Source of the DNA: Agromyces sp. G08B096
GTDB lineage: Bacteria > Actinomycetota > Actinomycetes > Actinomycetales > Microbacteriaceae
Length of the DNA: 64,000 nucleotides
Assembly (NCBI RefSeq): GCF_040267705.1
Contig: NZ_CP158374.1
Coordinates: forward strand, 3,162,001 to 3,226,000
Direction: 5' to 3'
Positions 8,683 through 17,700 of this stretch are shown here, piece after piece. The notes beneath the pieces were generated by a model that saw nothing but the letters and a program-made list of their open reading frames with translations, had not been told where the DNA came from and ran no database searches. Numbering within the stretch: position 1 is the stretch's first letter; each line of letters begins with the position of its first letter. A program made the translations under genes and the position numbers.

Positions 8683-9900
8683 CTATGCGTGATCGCGGGC
8701 GAGCGCGGCGATCGCACGCCGGTCTGGCTTGCCGCTCGCGAGCATCGGCAGTGGGTCGGCGACGACGAGGCGGACGGGGCGCCCGGCCGGCGGCAGGCCG
8801 GCGGCATCCGTCGCCGCGGCGAGCGCGTCGAGCGAGACGGATGCCCCGGTCGCGACCACGGCCGCCCGTTCGCCCCATTCGCGGTCGGGCACCGCGACGA
8901 CGACCGCGTCGGCGAGCCCCGGCAGCGTGCGCACCGCGCGCTCGATCTCGCCGAGCGCGACCTTCACGCCGCCGGAGATGATGACGTCGTCGGCGCGTCC
9001 GCGGATGCGCAGCACGCCCTCGGGCGAGAGCTCGCCGAGGTCCCCGGTGCGGTACCAGCGTGAGCCGTCGGAATCGGTCGTGAAGGCGCGGGTCGTCCGC
9101 GCCGGGTCGCCGAGGTAGCCGTCGGCGAGGGTCGGCCCGCCGAGCTCGACGACGCCGTCGCCGGCGACGCGCACCCGGACTCCCGGCAGGGGCCGGCCGT
9201 CGTAGACGCAGCCGCCGGCCGTCTCGCTCGCGCCGTAGGTCCGGACCACGCGGGCACCGAGCACCGCGGCCGCGACCCGCACCGGCTCGGGCAGCGCCTG
9301 CCCGCCGATGAGGATGCCCGCGTACGCGCGGAGCGCCCCGGCGACCTCGTGGTCGGGGTCGCCGGCCGCGGCCTCGACGAGCCGCGCGAGCTGCACGGGC
9401 ACGAGCGAGGTGAGGCGCGGACGGGCGTCGCGGGTCCGCATGAGACGGGCCGTCGCCTCGACGAACGCGCCGGGCTCGAAGTGCCCGCCGTCGAGCACCG
9501 CCGGCTCCGTTCCGGCGAGGATGCTCCGGACGAGCACCTGCGCGCCCGCGATGTAGTGGGCGGGCAGGGCGAGCAGCCAGCGGCCGTGGCCGCCCATCCG
9601 CTCCGCGGTCGCTTCGGCGCTCGCCCGGAGGGCGGCGGCGGACAGCGCGACGCGCTTCGGCGCCTCGGTGGAGCCGCTCGTCTCGACGACGAGCGCAACC
9701 CCGTCGGGCACGTCCGCCGGGAGCGCGTCGGCCCGGAGCACGTCAGCCGGAAGCGCGTCGGCCGCGCCACGGGAGTCGGGCGCGGTGCCCACGGTCGTCT
9801 CGGCGACGGGCCAGACGGCCGGGCCGCCGTCGAGCGCGTCGCGCAACGCAGCCGTGACCGCCGCGACGTCGCCCGTCGGGACGCGGACGAGCGCCGTCAT
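8683..9900 (-). CDS. menE: o-Succinylbenzoate-CoA ligase (MenE)
   Basis: ANL-superfamily adenylating enzyme of 405 residues that activates o-succinylbenzoate with ATP and CoA. The P-loop-like A3 motif appears as VVETSGSTEAPKRVALS (about 67-83). Other adenylation motifs are RTYGASETAGGCVYDG (about 220), YRTGDLGEL (about 300) and the hinge RGRADDVIISGGVKVALGEIE (about 318-338). The family lysine sits in LPMLASGKPDRRAI near the C-terminus. It is short for an ANL enzyme, as is usual for actinobacterial MenE. The ATG at 9900 follows a GGGGGAG ribosome-binding sequence; a longer in-frame reading into menB is rejected. It lies 28 bp downstream of menB. Confidence 0.92.
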   Translation of the reverse strand: MTALVRVPTGDVAAVTAALRDALDGGPAVWPVAETTVGTAPDSRGAADALPADVLRADALPADVPDGVALVVETSGSTEAPKRVALSAAALRASAEATAERMGGHGRWLLALPAHYIAGAQVLVRSILAGTEPAVLDGGHFEPGAFVEATARLMRTRDARPRLTSLVPVQLARLVEAAAGDPDHEVAGALRAYAGILIGGQALPEPVRVAAAVLGARVVRTYGASETAGGCVYDGRPLPGVRVRVAGDGVVELGGPTLADGYLGDPARTTRAFTTDSDGSRWYRTGDLGELSPEGVLRIRGRADDVIISGGVKVALGEIERAVRTLPGLADAVVVAVPDREWGERAAVVATGASVSLDALAAATDAAGLPPAGRPVRLVVADPLPMLASGKPDRRAIAALARDHA

Positions 9901-9928
9901 CGCCGGCTCCCCCACCGGCCGGCTGCCG

Positions 9929-10867
9929 TCAGTAGTGCCATGGGTACGGGCCCCAGTCGGGATCGCGCTTCTCGAGGAACGCGTCACGTCCTTCGACGGC
10001 CTCGTCGGTGCCGTACGCGAGCCGCGTCGCCTCCCCCGCGAACACCTGCTGGCCGACCATGCCGTCGTCGACCGCATTGAACGCGAACTTCAGCATGCGG
10101 ATCGCGGTCGGCGACTTCGTGAGGATCGTGCGCGCCATCGCGATCGCCTCGCGCTCGAGCTCGGCATGCGGGACGACCCGGTTCACGGCGCCCATCTCGT
10201 AGGCCCGGTCGGCCGAGTACTCCTCGGCCAGGAAGAACACCTCGCGGGCGAACTTCTGCCCGATCTGCCTGGCGAAGTAGGCCGAGCCGTAGCCGGCGTC
10301 GAACGAGCCGACGTCGGCGTCGGTCTGCTTGAACCGGCCATGCTCACGGCTCGCGATGGTGAGATCGCAGACCACGTGCAGGGAGTGCCCGCCGCCGGCC
10401 GCCCAGCCCGGCACCACGGCGATGACGACCTTCGGCATGAACCGGATGAGCCGCTGCACCTCGAGGATGTGCAGCCGCCCGACCGCCGCGTGGCCGTGCG
10501 GGTCGGCGGTGCCGCCGGCGCCGTCGACGATCGCCGTCTCGGCGTCGGAGTACTTGTAGCCGTCGCGGCCACGGATGCGCTGGTCGCCGCCCGAGCAGAA
10601 GGCCCACCCGCCGTCTTTCGCGCTCGGCCCATTGCCGGTGAGGAGCACCACGCCGATGCGCGGGTTCGTCCTCGCGTCCTCGAGCGCGCGGTACAGCTCG
10701 TCGACCGTGTGGGGACGGAACGCGTTGCGCACCTCGGGCCGGTCGAACGCGATGCGCGCGATCCGACCGTCGAGCGAGTGGTGCACGGTGACGTCGGTGA
10801 AGGATGCCCCGACCGGAGCCGCCTGCCACTCGGCCGGATCGAACAGTTCGGAGACCTCGGCGCTCAT
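9929..10867 (-). CDS. menB: 1,4-dihydroxy-2-naphthoyl-CoA synthase (MenB)
   Basis: Crotonase-fold enzyme that cyclises o-succinylbenzoyl-CoA to 1,4-dihydroxy-2-naphthoyl-CoA. Signature parts are RIAFDRPEVRNAFRPHTVDEL (about 40-60), the oxyanion-hole segment AFCSGGDQRIRGRDGY (about 90), VPGWAAGGGHSLHVVCDLTIAS (about 150-171) and SFDAGYGSAYFARQIGQKFAREVFFL (about 183-208). The family tail ending FLEKRDPDW is present. The start is taken as ATG 10867 because TAGGCT on the minus strand (10874-10879) lies exactly six bases upstream, the leaderless pattern seen in this window. A GTG two codons earlier (10873) is the alternative. It is divergent from menC. Confidence 0.95.
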   Translation of the reverse strand: MSAEVSELFDPAEWQAAPVGASFTDVTVHHSLDGRIARIAFDRPEVRNAFRPHTVDELYRALEDARTNPRIGVVLLTGNGPSAKDGGWAFCSGGDQRIRGRDGYKYSDAETAIVDGAGGTADPHGHAAVGRLHILEVQRLIRFMPKVVIAVVPGWAAGGGHSLHVVCDLTIASREHGRFKQTDADVGSFDAGYGSAYFARQIGQKFAREVFFLAEEYSADRAYEMGAVNRVVPHAELEREAIAMARTILTKSPTAIRMLKFAFNAVDDGMVGQQVFAGEATRLAYGTDEAVEGRDAFLEKRDPDWGPYPWHY

Positions 10868-10963
10868 GCTCACAGCCTAGTTTCCGCGGGGCCGTGGACC
10901 CTCGTTCCCGGACGTGCCCGCGCGGGGCGGGCGCGCACGGCCGGCAGGGGGCACGATGGGAGC

Positions 10964-11962
10964 GTGACCGACGACGCCGCACCCCTGCCCCCGCTCACCG
11001 ACGTGCTCGCGACGGCCCGGGTGGTCGCCCTCCCGCTCGTCACGAGGTTCCGCGGCATCGACGTGCGCGAGGCCGTGCTCTTCGAGGGACCTGCGGGGTG
11101 GACGGAGTTCTCGCCGTTCGCCGAGTACGACGACGAGGAGGCAGCGGCCTGGCTCGAGGCATCCCTCGACTACGGCTGGCGGCCCGCGCCGCCCGCCCGG
11201 CGCGACCGGATCCGGGTGAACGCGACGGTGCCCGCGGTCGATCCCGACAGCGTCTCCGCCGTGCTCGCCCGCTTCCCCGGGTGCCGGACGGCGAAGGTGA
11301 AGGTCGCCGCGGGCGATCAGACCCTCGCGCAGGACGTCGCCCGGGTGCGCGCGGTGCGCGAGGTGCTCGGCCCCGAGGGCCGGGTCCGCCTCGACGCGAA
11401 CGGCGGCTGGAACGTCGATGAGGCCGAGCACGCGCTGCACGCGCTCGCGGAGTTCGATCTCGAGTACGTCGAGCAGCCGTGCGCGAGCGTCGCCGAGCTC
11501 GCCGAGATCCGCCGGCGGACGAAGTACATGGGCATCCCGATCGCGGCGGACGAGAGCGTGCGGCGTGCCGCGGACCCGCTCGCCGTGGCCCAGGCGGGCG
11601 CGGCGGACCTGCTCGTGGTCAAGGCCCAGCCGCTCGGCGGCATCCGGCGGGCGCTCGCAGTCGTCGAGGCCGCCGGCCTGCCGGTGAACGTGTCGAGCGC
11701 GCTCGACACGAGTGTGGGGCTTGCGATGGGCGCGGCCCTCGCGGCCGCCGTGCAGGAGCTCGACTACGACTGCGGGCTGGGCACTGCGTCACTGCTCGCC
11801 GCGGATGTCACGGCCGAGCCGCTCGTCCCGGTCGACGGGGCGGTGCCGGTCGGCCGGGTGGTGCCCGACGCAGCCCTGCTCGACCGGCACGCCGCCGACG
11901 CCGAGCGCACGGCCTGGTGGCTCGCTCGCCTCGAGCGCTGCCACGCCGTGCTCGCCGGCTGA
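10964..11962 (+). CDS. menC: o-Succinylbenzoate synthase (MenC)
   Basis: Enolase-superfamily dehydratase of 332 residues that makes o-succinylbenzoate from SHCHC. Catalytic features of the family are visible: the lysine pair in CRTAKVKVA (about 110), metal ligands in RLDANGGWNVDEAE (about 143-156), the glutamate in EYVEQPC (about 167) and the aspartate in IPIAADESVRR (about 190). The second lysine is in LLVVKAQPLGG (about 217). The GTG start is chosen from a CACGAT box (10952-10957) six bases upstream; a GGGAG sequence there is too close to act as an ordinary ribosome-binding site. The gene is divergent from menB across a 96-bp spacer. Confidence 0.9.
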   Translation: MTDDAAPLPPLTDVLATARVVALPLVTRFRGIDVREAVLFEGPAGWTEFSPFAEYDDEEAAAWLEASLDYGWRPAPPARRDRIRVNATVPAVDPDSVSAVLARFPGCRTAKVKVAAGDQTLAQDVARVRAVREVLGPEGRVRLDANGGWNVDEAEHALHALAEFDLEYVEQPCASVAELAEIRRRTKYMGIPIAADESVRRAADPLAVAQAGAADLLVVKAQPLGGIRRALAVVEAAGLPVNVSSALDTSVGLAMGAALAAAVQELDYDCGLGTASLLAADVTAEPLVPVDGAVPVGRVVPDAALLDRHAADAERTAWWLARLERCHAVLAG

Positions 11963-12023
11963 TCCATGCTCCCTCGCGCTCCACGGGGGCCGGGCGGCGG
12001 TGCGGTGGTGCGGTGGGCCGGGT

Positions 12024-12329
12024 TCACGACTCCGGCGACGACCCTTCGTCGAGCGCGGCGTCCTCCCCCGCCTCGGAGGAGATGAGCGCGTCGATCGCCG
12101 CGAAGAACGCACGGATGCCGGGGAGGTTCCCGCCCTTGGCCCGCGAGGCCTCGAGGGCCAAGGCATCCGCCCATTCGACGAGGTCGAGCCATTCATCGCC
12201 CGCGAGCCGCACGAGCCGCGCACCGCGGAAGCCCTCGCGGTCGGCGGCGAAGTCGGCGAGCATGGCGGGTCGCGCGGCGAGGAGCGCCTCGCCGTCGGCA
12301 GCGGTGAACCGGGTGAGTTCGATGGTCAT
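12024..12329 (-). CDS. Antibiotic biosynthesis monooxygenase-like small protein
   Basis: A 101-residue protein that looks like a single ferredoxin-like ABM domain. It has a beta strand (TIELTRFTAAD), a helix (EALLAARPAMLADFAADR), the strand pair FRGARLVRLAGDEWLDLVEWAD and a C-terminal helix. Such proteins are usually dimeric and act as small oxygenases or ligand binders; no catalytic residue can be assigned here. The start is placed at the ATG with AAGGAG seven bases upstream. A longer reading begins inside the shared promoter and is rejected. It is divergent from a MarR gene with a repeat-containing spacer between them, so it is the likely target of that regulator. Confidence 0.6.
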   Translation of the reverse strand: MTIELTRFTAADGEALLAARPAMLADFAADREGFRGARLVRLAGDEWLDLVEWADALALEASRAKGGNLPGIRAFFAAIDALISSEAGEDAALDEGSSPES

Positions 12330-12359
12330 CGTGCGCTCCTTCCGCGTACACCGAGGGAC

Positions 12360-12402
12360 GCTATAGTGAGTATCAGTGATCGTCAAGATCAGTGACTATA
12401 TT
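12360..12402. promoter_or_regulatory. Divergent promoter and putative MarR operator
   Basis: The spacer between the ABM-like gene and marR holds an inverted pair TATAGT (12362-12367) / ACTATA (12395-12400). It also holds two direct copies of ATCAGTGA (12372-12379 and 12388-12395), 16 bp apart. On the minus strand TTGACG (12381-12386) and TATAGC (12360-12365) form a promoter with a short 15-bp spacer. On the plus strand TATATT (12397-12402) is a good -10 box. The repeats overlap both promoters, as expected for repression and autoregulation by the adjacent MarR protein. Binding is inferred. Confidence 0.6.
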
Positions 12403-12419
12403 GACCGCAGGGGACGGAT

Positions 12420-12884
12420 ATGACCCGCAGCGACCGCAAGACCGCCGACCCCGACCTCGGGATGCTCGCCGCGCGCGTGCTCTTCGCCGTGCAGCGCGAG
12501 TTCACGGCAGACCTGCGCGCACGTGGCGTCGACGGCCTGCGACCCAAGCACGGCGCCGTGCTCGCCTACCTCGACGAGGGAGGCAGCCGCGCGACCGATC
12601 TCGCCCGGCGTTCCGGACAGCACAAGCAGGTCATCGGCACCCTCGTCGACGAGCTCACCGAGCTCGGCTACGTCCGGCGCGAGCCCGATCCGGCCGATCG
12701 GCGCGCGAAGCTCGTCGTGCCGACCGAGCGCGGGCTGGAGGAGATGCGGCGCTCCGACGCGATCGTCGCGGAGTTCGAGGCGCGCTGCGCCGACGCGCTC
12801 GGCGCCTCGGAGTACGGGGCGTTCAAGGACGCGCTCCGCCGGGTCGCCGCAGTCGGAGCGGGCGACACCGCTGAAGCCCGCTGA
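12420..12884 (+). CDS. MarR family transcriptional regulator
   Basis: A 154-residue winged-helix repressor-type protein. The recognition region reads ATDLARRSGQHKQVIGTLVDELTELGYVRREPDPADRRAKLVVPTERG in pieces between about residues 60 and 107, including the DPxDRRAK wing characteristic of MarR proteins. Helices at both ends (MLAARVLFAVQREF and the C-terminal segment) form the dimer interface. The ATG has an AGGGGA ribosome-binding sequence. It is divergent from the ABM-like gene and shares with it a spacer full of short repeats, suggesting that a small molecule handled by the ABM protein is the inducer. That link is an inference. Confidence 0.88.
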   Translation: MTRSDRKTADPDLGMLAARVLFAVQREFTADLRARGVDGLRPKHGAVLAYLDEGGSRATDLARRSGQHKQVIGTLVDELTELGYVRREPDPADRRAKLVVPTERGLEEMRRSDAIVAEFEARCADALGASEYGAFKDALRRVAAVGAGDTAEAR

Positions 12885-12899
12885 GGCGACGGCGCCGGC

Positions 12900-13262
12900 T
12901 CAGTTCGTGACGGTCGCCCGGGCGAGGTAGGCGGTGATCGCGTCGCGGTTGCGGGTGAGGCATCCGATGCGCTGGTCGAGCTGCGCGCGTCGTTCGGCGA
13001 GCGTGTCGGCGACGTCCTGCATGATGACGGGCGCGGTCGGCGACGACGTGTTCGCGAGGCACGGCAGCATGTCGTAGATCACGCCCGTCGGGATGCCGGC
13101 CTCGATGAGCCCGCGCACCTGGGAGACGCGCTCGATGGCGCTCTCGGGGTAGTCGCGGTAGCCGTTCGCCTCGCGCTCGGAGGCGATGAGTCCCTGCTGC
13201 TCGTAGTACCGCAGCAGCCGGGTCGACACCCCCGTGCGGGCCGCGAGTTCGCCGATGCGCAT
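12900..13262 (-). CDS. MerR family transcriptional regulator
   Basis: A 120-residue MerR-type activator. The N-terminal winged helix is MRIGELAARTGVSTRLLRYYEQQGLI followed by the wing REANGYRDYPESAIERV, all family hallmarks. The effector region has one cysteine in DMLPCLANT and a second in RIGCLTRN. These could bind a thiol-reactive compound or metal, but no CxxC motif is present, so the inducer is unknown. The start is the ATG with GAAAGGAG just upstream; eight extra in-frame codons before it are not preferred. It is divergent from an MFS exporter and is the probable owner of the palindromic operators in the spacer. Confidence 0.9.
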   Translation of the reverse strand: MRIGELAARTGVSTRLLRYYEQQGLIASEREANGYRDYPESAIERVSQVRGLIEAGIPTGVIYDMLPCLANTSSPTAPVIMQDVADTLAERRAQLDQRIGCLTRNRDAITAYLARATVTN

Positions 13263-13283
13263 GCCACTCCTTTCCGCCGACAA

Positions 13284-13304
13284 CATTCACACTAATGTCA
13301 AGGT
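13284..13304 (-). promoter_or_regulatory. Second, degenerate MerR operator in the merR promoter
   Basis: Read on the minus strand this site begins ACCTTGACA and continues TTAGTGTGAATG. It matches the perfect palindrome at 13337-13358 at most positions but has a decayed right arm. It contains a perfect -35 hexamer TTGACA (13296-13301) directed at merR, suggesting autoregulation. Function is inferred from the match and position. Confidence 0.55.
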
Positions 13305-13333
13305 AGTCGCAGGGCCACCCGGGATGCCCCGAC

Positions 13334-13358
13334 TTGACCTTGACACTAGTGTCAAGGT
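13334..13358 (+). promoter_or_regulatory. MerR operator and promoter of the MFS gene
   Basis: A perfect 22-bp palindrome spans 13337-13358 (half site ACCTTGACACT). It overlaps -35 hexamers TTGACC (13334-13339) and TTGACA (13340-13345). The downstream start codon is only 15 bp past the palindrome, with no ribosome-binding sequence between. A long -35/-10 spacer occupied by a palindrome is the classical MerR promoter layout. The mRNA is probably leaderless. Confidence 0.8.
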
Positions 13359-13372
13359 TTCACACTGACGGC

Positions 13373-14605
13373 ATGGCCTCACCGATCACCGCCTCAACCC
13401 CCGCCGTCGACGCGCACGCGACGCCCGGCGCTGCATCACCCCGGGCGGCGCGACCGACCCGCTTGCCCTACAACGGGCTCCTCGCCCTCGCGTCCATCGT
13501 GTTCGTCGGCGTCGTCACCGAGATCATCCCTGCCGGGCTGCTGCCGCAGATGACCACCGACCTCGGAGTCTCCGAATCCCAGGTCGGCCAGCTCGTCGCC
13601 GTCTACGCCGTCACCACGGCGATCACCGCCATCCCCCTGACCGCGCTCACCCGCGCCATCCCGCGGCGCCGGCTCCTCGTCGGCCTCGTCGTCGGATTCG
13701 CGCTCGTGAACGGCGTCACCGCGATCGCCGCGGACTACCCGACCATCCTCATCGCCCGCATCGCGGGCGGCATGCTCGCCGGATTGCTCTGGGCCGTCGC
13801 CGCCGGCTACGCCATGCGCATGGTCGAATCCGCGCACGCCGGACGCGCGCTCTCCGTCGCGATGGTCGGCACTCCCCTGGCCTTCGCGTTCGGGCTGCCG
13901 ATCGCCACCACGCTCGGCACGACGCTCGGCTGGCGGGCCGCATTCGGGGTGATGGCGATCGCCAGCGTCGGCCTCGCGGTGTGGGCGGCGCTCGCGCTCC
14001 CCGCGTTCAGCGGTGAGCAGGCCGGCGCACGTGCGGGCCTGCGCTCGGTCCTCCGCCTGCCCGGCATCGCCCCCGTCCTCGCCACCACCGCCGCGTTCGT
14101 GCTGGCGCACAACGTGGCGTACACCTACATCGCCCCCCTCACGGTGCCGTCGGGCGTCGACCAGCACCTCGACGTCGCGCTGCTCGTGTTCGGCGTGCTC
14201 GCCGTCGCGGGCGTGCTCACCGCGGGGGCGCTCGTCGACCGGCACCTGCGGACGATGGTCGTGATCTCCGCCGCCCTGCTCGGCGGCGCCATGATCGCGA
14301 TCGGTCTCGTCGGCGACGTGCCGTGGATCGTCTACGCGGCCGTCGGCGTCTGGGGGTTCGCCTACGGCGGCGCGCCCACCCTCCTGCAGGCCGCGCCCGC
14401 GCGGATCGCGGGAGAGTCGGCGGATGTCGCGCAGTCGATGGTGGTGGCGACGTGGAACGGGTCGATCGCGGTCGGCGCCTTCCTCGGCGGCGTCGTGCTC
14501 GACACCGCGGGCGTCGGCTGGCTGCCATGGGTCGCCCTCGCGCTCGTCGGGGTCGCGGCGCTCATCGCGACGACCTCTCGCGCCGCGTTCGCCCGAGCGA
14601 GCTGA
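13373..14605 (+). CDS. MFS transporter, DHA1 family exporter
   Basis: A 410-residue major facilitator with twelve hydrophobic segments. The first helix starts near residue 31 (LLALASIVFVGVVTEIIPAGLL). The helix 2-3 loop carries LTRAIPRRRLLVGL, the usual MFS loop, and the second half begins near residue 225. The resemblance is to DHA1 drug or sugar efflux permeases with the conserved E in TEIIPAGLLP. The ATG at 13373 is chosen because it lies just after the MerR-type operator; 13 further upstream codons would start inside that operator. Regulation by the divergent MerR protein in response to an exported toxic compound is inferred. The substrate is unknown. Confidence 0.85.
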   Translation: MASPITASTPAVDAHATPGAASPRAARPTRLPYNGLLALASIVFVGVVTEIIPAGLLPQMTTDLGVSESQVGQLVAVYAVTTAITAIPLTALTRAIPRRRLLVGLVVGFALVNGVTAIAADYPTILIARIAGGMLAGLLWAVAAGYAMRMVESAHAGRALSVAMVGTPLAFAFGLPIATTLGTTLGWRAAFGVMAIASVGLAVWAALALPAFSGEQAGARAGLRSVLRLPGIAPVLATTAAFVLAHNVAYTYIAPLTVPSGVDQHLDVALLVFGVLAVAGVLTAGALVDRHLRTMVVISAALLGGAMIAIGLVGDVPWIVYAAVGVWGFAYGGAPTLLQAAPARIAGESADVAQSMVVATWNGSIAVGAFLGGVVLDTAGVGWLPWVALALVGVAALIATTSRAAFARAS

Positions 14606-14658
14606 GCGCGGCGGCGCCGCGGGTCGACGCCGCAGGGCGACGCCACCGTGCAGCGGTT

Positions 14659-14696
14659 GCGCGGTGCGGCGGGGCAGGTGCCCCGCCGCACCGCGC
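14659..14696. terminator. Bidirectional hairpin between convergent genes
   Basis: A perfect 17-bp GC-rich stem (14659-14675 with 14680-14696) closes the four-base loop AGGT. It lies between the convergent MFS and amylase-pullulanase genes and ends 9 bp before the stop codon of the latter. No T tract is present on either side, so it may act as a transcript 3' end stabiliser or a Rho-independent terminator of the L-shaped kind. Confidence 0.75.
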
Positions 14697-14704
14697 GGCA
14701 CCCG

Positions 14705-17700
14705 CTACCAGAGCAGGACCGGCAGCGGCGGGTAGCCGGAGTCGGCGTAGCCCTCGCCGCCGTCGAACGCGACCTGCACCCAGTGCAGCCCGCGCCCGAG
14801 CTTCGGCAGCTTCACGTCGAACCGGCCCCGGTCCTTCGCCGTCAGCTCCTCCGTCGCGACCGGCTCGCCGTCGACCGTCACGGTCACCGTGCCCTCGGGC
14901 TTCGCGCCGTCCACGGCGAACACCTGGCCGATCACGCGTACCGCGCTGCCCGCCTTCGCGAAGAGCTTCGACGGCGTCGCTAGCACGAACGTCGCCACGG
15001 CGGGCGGCGGCTGCTCGTCGACGAGGACCGCGGCGCTCCGCGCCGGGATGGTGAGCGTGCCCGTCGCGGCATCCCACGACGTCTGCTTCACCACGTCGTC
15101 GGCGCCGTTCGCCTGCACGTCGTTCAGCGCGAACTCGCGGCCGGCGAGCCCCTCGATCTGCTCGGTGATCGGCTCGGGCGACGCGTTGAAGACGACCAGC
15201 GCGCCGTCCAGCGCGGGGTCCACGTCAGTGCCCACCCGATCGTCGACGAGCATCGCGATGAGCCCGGGCGTGGCATCCGGACCGCTGTTCGGGAACGTGA
15301 CCTTCTCGTCGATCAGCTCCGCGCTGCCGAGCCGCAGCAGGTCGACGCTCGAGCGCACGCGCAGCAGGTCGAGGGCGGATGCCTCGGCCGCGGCGATGTC
15401 CGCGGGCGCCGGCTTCAGCGCGGGGTCGGCGAGGAGCGGCGCCATCTCGTCCCAGAAGTCGCCGTTGTCGGCCTCCATCGGCAGCCCCGAGCCGAACGTC
15501 GACTCCTGGCCCGTCCAATCGATGCGGTTGAACCAGTCGCCCGAGTTGTAGCTGTTGCGGTCGAGCGACTTCGATCGCAGCAGCTCGGTGCCGGCGTGCC
15601 AGAACGACGGGGTCTGCGCGAACGCGGTGGTCGCGAGCGACAGCGTGTTCATCCGCACCCGGTCGGCCATCGGGGTGTCGGCCGGCAGCTTCAGGATGCC
15701 GTGGTCGTACAGCGTCTCGTTGTCGTGCGCGTCGACGTAGGTGATGATCTCGTCGGGCTGATCGGCGTAGCCGGCCGGCGAACCCCGGTAGTCGAGCTCG
15801 TCGCCCCGCACGACGGTGCCGTCGGAGGCCTCGAGCTCGTACGCGCGGAGGTTGCCCGCGAGGCCGAGCTTCACGAGGTCGGACTGGTGCGCGAGGTCGG
15901 CGAGCTGCTCCTCCGGCGTCGCGTCGGCGTGCGCGTTCGGGTCGGTGCCGAGGCCGGTGCCGAAGCCCTGGTCGGACTTCGTGTCGGCCGCGACCGGGCT
16001 GCCGCCGTGCACGGCGTCGCGCAGCCGGTCGCTGAACGTCGCGATGCCGGTGCCGCCGAGCTGGCCCTGGGTGGCCTGCTCGAAGAGCGCGTTGTCCGCG
16101 ACTTCACCGAAGTTCCAGCCCTCTCCATAGAGGAACACCTTCGAGCCGTCGACGCCGTCCTCCTCGAGCGTGAGCTCGTCGAGCGCCGCCCGGATCGCGA
16201 GCATGTTCTGCTTCGAGTGGTGGCCCATGAGGTCGAACCGGAAGCCGTCGACCTTGTACTCACGCGCCCAGAGCACGACCGAGTCGACCATGAGCTTCTC
16301 GGCCACGGCGTGCTCGGTCGCCACGTTCTGGCAGCACGTCGAGGTCTCCACGCCGCCCGCCGCGTTCAGCCGCTGGTAGTAGCCGGGCACGACGCGGTCG
16401 AGCACGCTCTTGCCGCCCTGCCCGGACTCGGCGGTGTGGTTGTAGACCTCGTCGAGGACGACCTCGAGGCCCAGGCCGTGCAGCGCGCCGACCATCTCGC
16501 GGAATTCCGAGACCCGCGCCCCGCCGTTCGCGTCCACCGCGTAGGAGCCCTCGGGCGCCTGGAAGTGGTACGGGTCGTAGCCCCAGTTGAAGCCGTCGGC
16601 GTCGCGGATCGCGGCGATGCACGCCTGCTGCTCGGCCGAGGCCGGCCCGAACGATGCGAGGTCGCACGCGGGCGTGGCCTGGAGCTCCCGCCGCTCCTCG
16701 ATCGTCGCGAGGTCGAAGGTCGGCAGCAGGTGCACGGTCGTGATGCCGGCATCGGCGAGCTCGGCGAGCTGGGCGGTGCCGGCGCTCTCCCGGGTGAAGG
16801 CGCGGTAGGTTCCGCGTTCGGTCTCGGGCACGGTCTCGTCGGAGATCGAGAAGTCGCGCACGTGCAGCTCGTAGATCGAGCGGTCGACGGCCTGCTCGAC
16901 CTCGGGTGCCGGCGTCTCGGCCCACTGCTCGGGCGCGAGCGACGGGTCGTCGAGGTCGACGACCACGGAGCGCACCGAGTTCGGCGTGAGCGCGGTCGAG
17001 TACGGGTCGGTGACCGAGTTCACCTCGATCGCGTCGGTCGTCGGCGCGTAGACGGTGACCGACCAGCGGTACTCGCTGCCCGAGGCCACGGGTTCGCCGT
17101 CGGGGCCGGTCGCCCCGGCCACGGTCCAGACGCCCGAGTCGGCGTCGAATGCGGCGGGCGTGAGCGCCGGCTCGCCGGACTCGCCCGCGGGGAACACCTC
17201 GAGCGCGACGTCCTGCGCGGTGGGCGCCCACAGCCGGAGCGTCGGCTCGTCGCCCGACCAGCTGACGCCGAGCTCGACGTCGGCGACGGCATCGGCGTAG
17301 AGGTCGTCGAGGACCCCCGGCACCTGCACCCCGGTGAACGCGGTGAGCTCGCCGTCGGGGTCTCCGGCGCGCTGCGCGACCGCCAGCTCCTCGGTGAGCA
17401 GCTGCGCCGCACCAGAGCGGTCGAGGCCGACCGGCTTCAGGGCGAGGAAGTCGGCGAGCGCCGGGAACCTCCTGGCCTGCTCGTCGCTGAGGCCTGCGGG
17501 GTCGAGCTCGAGCGCGACGGGCTCGCCGCCGCCCGCGACCTCGCCTTCGGCGACCTCGAGGCCGGCGTCGGCCGCGTGCTCGAGCGTCCACGCGAGGTCG
17601 GCGGCGTCCGCGCCGCCGAGGAGCGACGGCGGCCACGCGAGCGTGTCCGCGTCGATCCAGTGGGCCCGAAGCTCCCCGGTGCCCGCGAGCGGCGGGTCGC

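Noticed and set aside
9668..10963. Upstream extension of menC
   Set aside because: It crosses menB and menE in antisense. The enolase-type domain begins right after GTG 10964.
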